Below, piece after piece: positions 56,818-64,000 of a stretch of 64,000 bases of DNA; the first letter of the stretch is position 1; every line of letters starts with the position of its first letter. The stretch spans positions 179,337-243,336 of the forward strand of contig NZ_JALQEM010000019.1 in assembly GCF_023630705.1 (NCBI RefSeq). The letters are read 5' to 3'. The notes beneath the pieces were generated by a model, which made no database searches, was not told the origin of the DNA, and saw nothing but the letters and a program-made list of their open reading frames with translations. The translations under genes were made by a program, and so were the position numbers. This DNA comes from Caballeronia sp. GAFFF1. GTDB lineage: Bacteria; Pseudomonadota; Gammaproteobacteria; Burkholderiales; Burkholderiaceae.

Positions 56818-57428
56818 TTACAGCGGCGGCGTGGGCAACGGCGCCCGCGGTGCGATACCCGGCGTCTGTTCCGCCGGCGTCGGATGCAGCGAACGCACGA
56901 CCGCGAGCCGGCGCGTCAGTTGATCCACGGCGTCGTTGCGCATGTCGTTGTAGAGCAGCGTGGCTTCCTGCGACTTCGCGAGCGTGTACTGGTTGCTATA
57001 GGTCATCGCGCGATTCAGCGCGATGGCGCTCGGCGGAATCAGCACGGTTCCGTCCGCGCCGACGAGCGTGTAGCTCAGGTTGTAGACGAGCTCGTACTCC
57101 TGGATCACGCCCTGCGAATTCAGGCTGAGTGTGCGGAGACCTTGACCTTCCGTGAGGTAGAGCGTCGCGTCGGGCTTTTCCGAAGGCGTCACGATAACCG
57201 TATCGCTTCCGCCCTGCACCATGCGTTCGAGCCGCCCGACCATCTGCGGCGCGCCGCCGCTGATCGCCAGGCGCTTGAAGGCGTAGTCCTGCTCGCCGCG
57301 CAACTGGAAGCCGCACGCGGACAGCGCGACCGCGCCGCCCACCAGCGCGAGGAACGTACGCCGGCTCACGCGCGCCGCGCGATTGTCGACGGCTTTGCCG
57401 CTCACATCGAATCCCCAGGTTTTGGCCA

Positions 57429-57429
<1 letters not shown>
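56818..57429 (-). CDS. lptE: LPS-assembly lipoprotein LptE
   Basis: A 203-residue outer-membrane lipoprotein that plugs the LptD barrel. A tat/Sec-like basic stretch precedes the hydrophobic FLALVGGAVALSAC lipobox, then GFQLRG, the classic first mature residues. The C-terminal tail is Pro-rich. Its ATG overlaps the leuS stop (TGATG), so translation is coupled. The partner lptD is at 35.8 kb. Confidence 0.93.
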
Positions 57430-60354
<2,925 letters not shown>

Positions 60355-60777
60355 TCAGCGCGCCGGCACGGGCTGCGTCACAAAACCGATCCGCTCGATT
60401 CCTGCCTGCTGCGCGGCGCCCATTACCTGCGCGACGATTTCATAGCGCGTGCCGCTCGAGGCCCTCAGATGCAGTTCCGGCTTATCGGCCGCCTTGCCCG
60501 CCGCGGCGAAGCGCGCGCGCATGTCAGCGGCCCTGATCGGCGCGTCGTTCCAATAGAGCTTGCCTGCATCGTCGATGGAAAGCGTGATGGTCTGCGGCGT
60601 CTCGCGCGCAGGCTGCGACGAGACCTTCGGCAAATCGAGCCGGATGGCATGCGTGAAGAGCGGCGCGGTGATGATGAAGATCACCAGCAACACGAGCATG
60701 ACGTCGATGAGAGGCGTCATGTTGATGTCGGCCATGGGCGAGCCGTTGGGCTTGTTGTCGAGTCCGCCGAAGGCCAT
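60355..60777 (-). CDS. ExbD/TolR family biopolymer transport protein
   Basis: A 140-residue protein with one N-terminal membrane segment (MLVLLVIFIITAPLF, about 27-41) after MADINMTPLIDV, the signature that carries the proton-conducting Asp. The rest is a periplasmic domain. It follows the ExbB-like gene by 10 bases and would form the energy-transducing motor of a TonB or Tol system. No tonB or tolA lies in the window, so I give no symbol. Confidence 0.92.
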   Translation of the reverse strand: MAFGGLDNKPNGSPMADINMTPLIDVMLVLLVIFIITAPLFTHAIRLDLPKVSSQPARETPQTITLSIDDAGKLYWNDAPIRAADMRARFAAAGKAADKPELHLRASSGTRYEIVAQVMGAAQQAGIERIGFVTQPVPAR

Positions 60778-60787
60778 CGCTCGCTCC

Positions 60788-61453
60788 CTATTCCTTCTCG
60801 CCGCAAACGAAGGCGTGCAGATCGTGCGCGAAGCCGTCGAGTTCCTCGGAGATCTGACGCACGTAGCGGCCGAGCACGTTGTACGCAAGCACCGCCGGAA
60901 TCGCGACGACCAGACCGAACGCGGTCATGATGAGCGCCTCGCCGACCGGCGCCGCGACGTTTTCGATCATCGCCTGCCCGCTCGCCGCAATGCTGCCGAG
61001 CGCGTGATAGATGCCCCAGACCGTGCCGAGCAAGCCGACGAAGGGCGCCGTGCTGCCCACCGACGCGAGGAGCACCTGTCCGAATTCGAGCCGCCGTTGC
61101 GAGCGCAGCAACGCCTGGCGCAGCGCGCGCAACACGCGCTCGTTGCGCTCGACGCGGGCGAGCAGCGCGCCGGGCACTTCCGCTTCGGAGGCGCGCCACG
61201 CCGCTTCGGCGAGCGGCAGATACACGCGCTCGCGGTCCGCGCTGCGCAATGCACCGATGCCGTCTTTGAGCGTCGATGCCTGCCAGAAGCGTTGCAGCGC
61301 GAGCGGCCCCTGCCATTTCGCGCGTGCCAGGACCCACGCCTTCACGAGCAAGAAGCACCAGCTCGCAAGCGACATGGCGAGCAGCACGCCCGCGACAGCA
61401 TGCGTGACGGCATCGCCGCTTTGCAGATAATGGATAACGCCCGTTGCCGCCAT
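60788..61453 (-). CDS. MotA/TolQ/ExbB family proton channel protein
   Basis: A 221-residue inner-membrane protein with three hydrophobic segments: AVAGVLLAMSLASWCFLLV near 20, a second pair around 130-190. FGQVLLASVGSTAPFVGLLG then TVWGIYHAL and the MTAFGLVVAIPAVLAYN stretch are diagnostic of ExbB/TolQ. It pairs with the ExbD-like gene that follows and lies 14 bases after dapB. Confidence 0.93.
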   Translation of the reverse strand: MAATGVIHYLQSGDAVTHAVAGVLLAMSLASWCFLLVKAWVLARAKWQGPLALQRFWQASTLKDGIGALRSADRERVYLPLAEAAWRASEAEVPGALLARVERNERVLRALRQALLRSQRRLEFGQVLLASVGSTAPFVGLLGTVWGIYHALGSIAASGQAMIENVAAPVGEALIMTAFGLVVAIPAVLAYNVLGRYVRQISEELDGFAHDLHAFVCGEKE

Positions 61454-61467
61454 CGTCCGTGAACGCC

Positions 61468-62265
61468 TCAGCGCAAGCCGAGCACGTCTTGCATGTCGAA
61501 GAAGCCCTTGTCGTGCGCGGCGAGGAAGCGCACGGCGCGCAGCGCGCCCTGCGCGTACGACAGACGGCTCGCGGACTTGTGCGTGATCTCGATGCGCTCG
61601 CCGATGCCCGCGAACAGCACCGTGTGATCGCCGACGATATCGCCGCCGCGTATCGCCGAGAAGCCGATGGTCGACGGATCGCGCTCTCCCGTTACGCCTT
61701 CGCGTGCGTAGACGGCGCAGTCGTTCAGATTCCGGCCGAGCGCGCGGGCCACGACTTCGCCCATCGCCAGCGCGGTGCCGGACGGCGCATCCATCTTATG
61801 CCGATGATGCGCCTCGATGATCTCGATGTCGTAACCCTGCGCGAAGTGCTTGGCGGCGAATTCGAGCAGCTTGAGCGTCACGTTCACGCCGACGCTCATG
61901 TTCGGCGCGAAGACCACGCCGATCTTGTCGCCCGCCTGCTTCAACTGCGCCTTTTGCTCGTCGGAGAAGCCCGTCGTGCCGATCACCATCTTCACGTTGT
62001 GACGCAGCGCCGCTTCCAGATGCATAAGCGTGCCTTCAGGGCGCGTGAAGTCGATCAGATAATCGGCGTCGGCGAACACGCGCTCGATGTCGTCGGTGAG
62101 CGTGACGCCGGTGGTCTTGCCGAGAAAAGCGCCTGCGTCCTGCCCGAGCTGCGGCGCGCCGGAACGGTCGAGCGCGCCGACGAGTTGCGCGTCGGGGTCG
62201 TTGAGAACGGTTTCGATCAGCATCCGGCCCATGCGGCCCGACGCCCCGGCGATGGCGATCTTCAT
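61468..62265 (-). CDS. dapB: 4-hydroxy-tetrahydrodipicolinate reductase
   Basis: A 265-residue enzyme of lysine and diaminopimelate synthesis. The nucleotide-binding GASGRMGRM (about 7-15), the GTTGFSDEQ turn, and the substrate motif [15 protein letters not shown] near 155 are all present. The start [10 protein letters not shown] is the usual one. It lies downstream of bamE with a hairpin between them. Confidence 0.98.
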   Translation of the reverse strand: MKIAIAGASGRMGRMLIETVLNDPDAQLVGALDRSGAPQLGQDAGAFLGKTTGVTLTDDIERVFADADYLIDFTRPEGTLMHLEAALRHNVKMVIGTTGFSDEQKAQLKQAGDKIGVVFAPNMSVGVNVTLKLLEFAAKHFAQGYDIEIIEAHHRHKMDAPSGTALAMGEVVARALGRNLNDCAVYAREGVTGERDPSTIGFSAIRGGDIVGDHTVLFAGIGERIEITHKSASRLSYAQGALRAVRFLAAHDKGFFDMQDVLGLR

Positions 62266-62348
62266 GGCTGTCTCGTGTTGAACCGCGCGGCGAGCGCGGC
62301 TAATTGATACGGCGTCACGCGGCGAGCGCCCGCGACGCCGGTCTGTCC

Positions 62349-62375
62349 GGCAAGGCGCGAACGGCGCGCCTTGCC
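62349..62375 (-). terminator. Hairpin between bamE and dapB
   Basis: An 11-base-pair perfect stem GGCAAGGCGCG with its complement has the loop AACGG. It lies just past the bamE stop on the minus strand. There is no T-run, so it may be an mRNA-stability hairpin rather than a full terminator. Confidence 0.45.
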
Positions 62376-62392
62376 GACGATGCTTCGCCGCG

Positions 62393-63184
62393 TTACTGCG
62401 GCATGCTGAACTGCGCTTGCCCGCCAGCGTTGGCCGGGGCGGGCGACGTGCTCGCGGGACCGACCGCGCTGCTGTCCGGAATCGTGATCGTCTGCGGCTT
62501 GCGCTGCAACTGGATCTGCGAGTTGCCGCCCACGCTTGCCGCGCCGGGCGCCCCGCCCGCGCTTTGCGGCACGTTCGGGCGCACCGACGATTGCGTGCGG
62601 CCAGTCGGCATTTCGACTTGCGCCGTCGCGCGATTCGCTGCCTGCGCGGCTTGCTGGTTCGCATCGCCCGCGAAGGCTGCCGCGGTGTTGGGCTGCGTGG
62701 ACGGCTCGCCGGCCGGCGCGGTCACGGTCGATGCCGACGCCGCCGATGCCGCGACGGCTGCGGGCGCCGTTGGCGACTTCGCGACCTTCACGCCCTTGTC
62801 GCCGTCGATCTCGGCGAGCAGTTCGAGGTTGGACGGCAGATTCTCGCCGCCCGACCAGCTCACGACGCGATCGCTCGCGAAGTTCACGATGAAATCGCGC
62901 TGCTGCACGACGGAGGTGGAACCGCGCTTGAAGTAGAACACGTAGTCCCAGCGGTCCGCGTGAAACATGTCGGTGAGCAGCGGCGTGCCGAGCAGTTGCC
63001 TGACCTGATCGCGCGACATGCCGACCTGCATCTGGCTCGCCGCTTCCTGCGAAACGAAGTTGCCCTGCACGACCGTGATGCGATAGGGCGTGATGCTCTG
63101 CGCGATCTTCTGCGTGACGCTGTCGTACGTCGAGCAACCCGCGAGCGACGCGGCGAGGGTTGCTGCGATGATGGTTCCCCGCAT
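62393..63184 (-). CDS. bamE: Outer membrane protein assembly factor BamE with an extended tail
   Basis: A 263-residue lipoprotein of the BAM complex. The signal peptide ends at the lipobox SLAGCS (Cys17). The SmpA/OmlA fold covers about 20-115, with [20 protein letters not shown] (in part), [21 protein letters not shown] (in part) and FKRGSTSVV. Beyond this is an Ala/Gln/Pro/Thr-rich tail of about 145 residues, roughly doubling the normal length of 110-150. ATG start [11 protein letters not shown]. It is divergent from fur, the usual arrangement. Confidence 0.95.
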   Translation of the reverse strand: MRGTIIAATLAASLAGCSTYDSVTQKIAQSITPYRITVVQGNFVSQEAASQMQVGMSRDQVRQLLGTPLLTDMFHADRWDYVFYFKRGSTSVVQQRDFIVNFASDRVVSWSGGENLPSNLELLAEIDGDKGVKVAKSPTAPAAVAASAASASTVTAPAGEPSTQPNTAAAFAGDANQQAAQAANRATAQVEMPTGRTQSSVRPNVPQSAGGAPGAASVGGNSQIQLQRKPQTITIPDSSAVGPASTSPAPANAGGQAQFSMPQ

Positions 63185-63434
63185 GCGACGGCTCTCCCTG
63201 CAATTCGATAAAAATTTTGAGATCATTTCACCTTTCGCGCACAGCGCCGATGACACTGACAACGCCGCGCTTCTCGTTCCGCTCTCAGTGCGCTTCTGCG
63301 TCGCTACTGCGTCGCTGTTGCGTCGCTCTTGCGTGGCTTCCGCGCGGTTTTGCGTACTTTCCGCATGAGATGTCAGGATTCGGAAAAACGCATTACTATG
63401 AGAACCTTGAATTGTACTCTAGGGATGCCTAGCC
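63185..63434. promoter_or_regulatory. bamE/fur divergent control region
   Basis: 250 bases separate the two genes. An AT-rich stretch (63205-63232) lies just upstream of bamE, and GC-repeats follow. No clear Fur box is visible, so autoregulation of fur is not supported by what I can see. Confidence 0.5.
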
Positions 63435-63863
63435 ATGACCAATCCCTCCGATCTGAAAAATATCGGGCTCAAGGCGACCCTGCCCCGCCTCAAGATTCTG
63501 GAAATCTTCCAGCATAGTCCGGTGCGTCACCTCACCGCTGAAGACGTGTATCGCAACCTGCTCAACGAAGAGCTCGATATCGGGCTCGCCACCGTGTACC
63601 GCGTGCTCACGCAGTTCGAGCAAGCGGGCCTGCTGTCGCGAAGCAATTTCGAATCGGGCAAAGCGGTGTTCGAGCTGAACGAAGGTTCGCACCACGATCA
63701 CCTCGTGTGCATCGACTGCGGGCGCGTCGAAGAGTTCTTCGACGCCGAAATCGAACGCCGTCAGCAGTCCATCGCCAAGGAACGCGGCTTCAAGCTGCAC
63801 GAGCACGCGCTCGCGCTCTACGGCGCCTGCACGAAGGAAAACTGCCCGCACCGCAAGCACTGA
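63435..63863 (+). CDS. fur: Ferric uptake regulator
   Basis: A 142-residue iron-dependent repressor. The winged helix spans about 1-85, with [17 protein letters not shown] (in part) as recognition region. The dimer domain carries the metal ligands: [16 protein letters not shown] and the terminal [11 protein letters not shown]. Start [18 protein letters not shown] is typical for beta-proteobacteria. It would control siderophore and TonB/ExbB-type uptake genes elsewhere. Confidence 0.98.
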   Translation: MTNPSDLKNIGLKATLPRLKILEIFQHSPVRHLTAEDVYRNLLNEELDIGLATVYRVLTQFEQAGLLSRSNFESGKAVFELNEGSHHDHLVCIDCGRVEEFFDAEIERRQQSIAKERGFKLHEHALALYGACTKENCPHRKH

Positions 63864-63870
63864 GCGGCAT

Positions 63871-63940
63871 GCGCCCGGCCGGGCGCGCGCCTGCAAAAAA
63901 ACCCCTCAGTAGGCGTTGATTTAAGGCGGGTTTTTTTTTT
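63871..63940 (+). terminator. Terminator region after fur
   Basis: A perfect 16-base palindrome GCGCCCGGCCGGGCGC (63871-63886) is followed by a second weak hairpin whose arms are the A-run plus CCC (63895-63904) and GGG plus the ten-T run (63928-63940). The long T-run makes termination likely. Confidence 0.7.
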
Positions 63941-64000
63941 CACATCTAGTACCAGTTGGGGGGCAATACCTAAAAAACGGAAATTACACATTAAAAATGA
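63941..64000. other. AT-rich right edge without identified gene
   Basis: The last 60 bases are markedly richer in A/T than the rest of the window and contain a GGGGGG run. I see no gene start that I can support. The change in composition could mark the edge of a foreign segment that lies beyond the window. Confidence 0.3.

Overview
The window reads as a chromosome segment of a Burkholderiaceae bacterium, most likely the Caballeronia/Paraburkholderia group. The evidence is high GC with strong third-position GC bias, a core block rsmA-pdxA-surA-lptD // amgK-murU-purB, an Entner-Doudoroff block with a HexR-type regulator, a Gram-negative porin of the Burkholderia type, several DUF2827-like proteins, and bamE divergent from fur. 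Assignments come from reading protein motifs; no database search was run.

Left region (0.2-22.6 kb). After a tRNA-Lys with a clear sigma70 promoter and terminator lies a large acyl-CoA catabolic locus. A leftward unit runs porin, HSD10-like SDR, etfB, etfA, FadJ-like hydratase/dehydrogenase, thiolase, long acyl-CoA dehydrogenase (ACAD), SDR. Divergent from it are an alpha-methylacyl-CoA racemase and an ACAD. A second leftward unit runs enoyl-CoA hydratase, SCPx-like thiolase, ACAD, metallo-beta-lactamase hydrolase, SCPx-like thiolase, two ACADs that look like a heteromeric pair, MaoC hydratase, MFE-2-like SDR. A MalT/AlkS-type LuxR regulator (TTG start) is divergent from this second unit. The set parallels the peroxisomal route for alpha-methyl-branched acids and sterol side chains. 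A G/C-rich dyad (CCCCTCG...GGGGG) recurs in three intergenic regions of this locus and nowhere else that I noticed.

Middle region (25-43.6 kb). A WYL regulator and a sirtuin (overlapping, rightward) converge on a YhaN/YhaO-like ATPase/nuclease pair. Then come a small unknown ORF; the core envelope/ribosome block rsmA, pdxA, surA, lptD; the divergent peptidoglycan-recycling pair amgK-murU; purB; and the gluconate genes gntK-gntP.

Accessory region (43.8-50 kb). This stretch is lower in GC. It carries a small lipoprotein, a tiny trimeric autotransporter broken by a frameshift, two overlapping mini-ORFs, three tandem DUF2827/glycosyltransferase-like proteins, and a 43-residue Ser/Thr-rich peptide with a double-glycine leader-like N-terminus. 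It lies between gntPK and the Entner-Doudoroff genes eda-edd and hexR, as if inserted into a sugar-acid cluster. The peptide plus three putative glycosyltransferases is my best candidate for an undescribed system.

Right region (50-64 kb). eda, edd and divergent hexR are followed by a leftward housekeeping series: bamE, dapB, exbB/tolQ-like, exbD/tolR-like, leuS, lptE, holA, proA, hemJ-like. fur is divergent from bamE. The last ~100 bp, after the fur terminator, turn AT-rich and hold no gene that I can identify.
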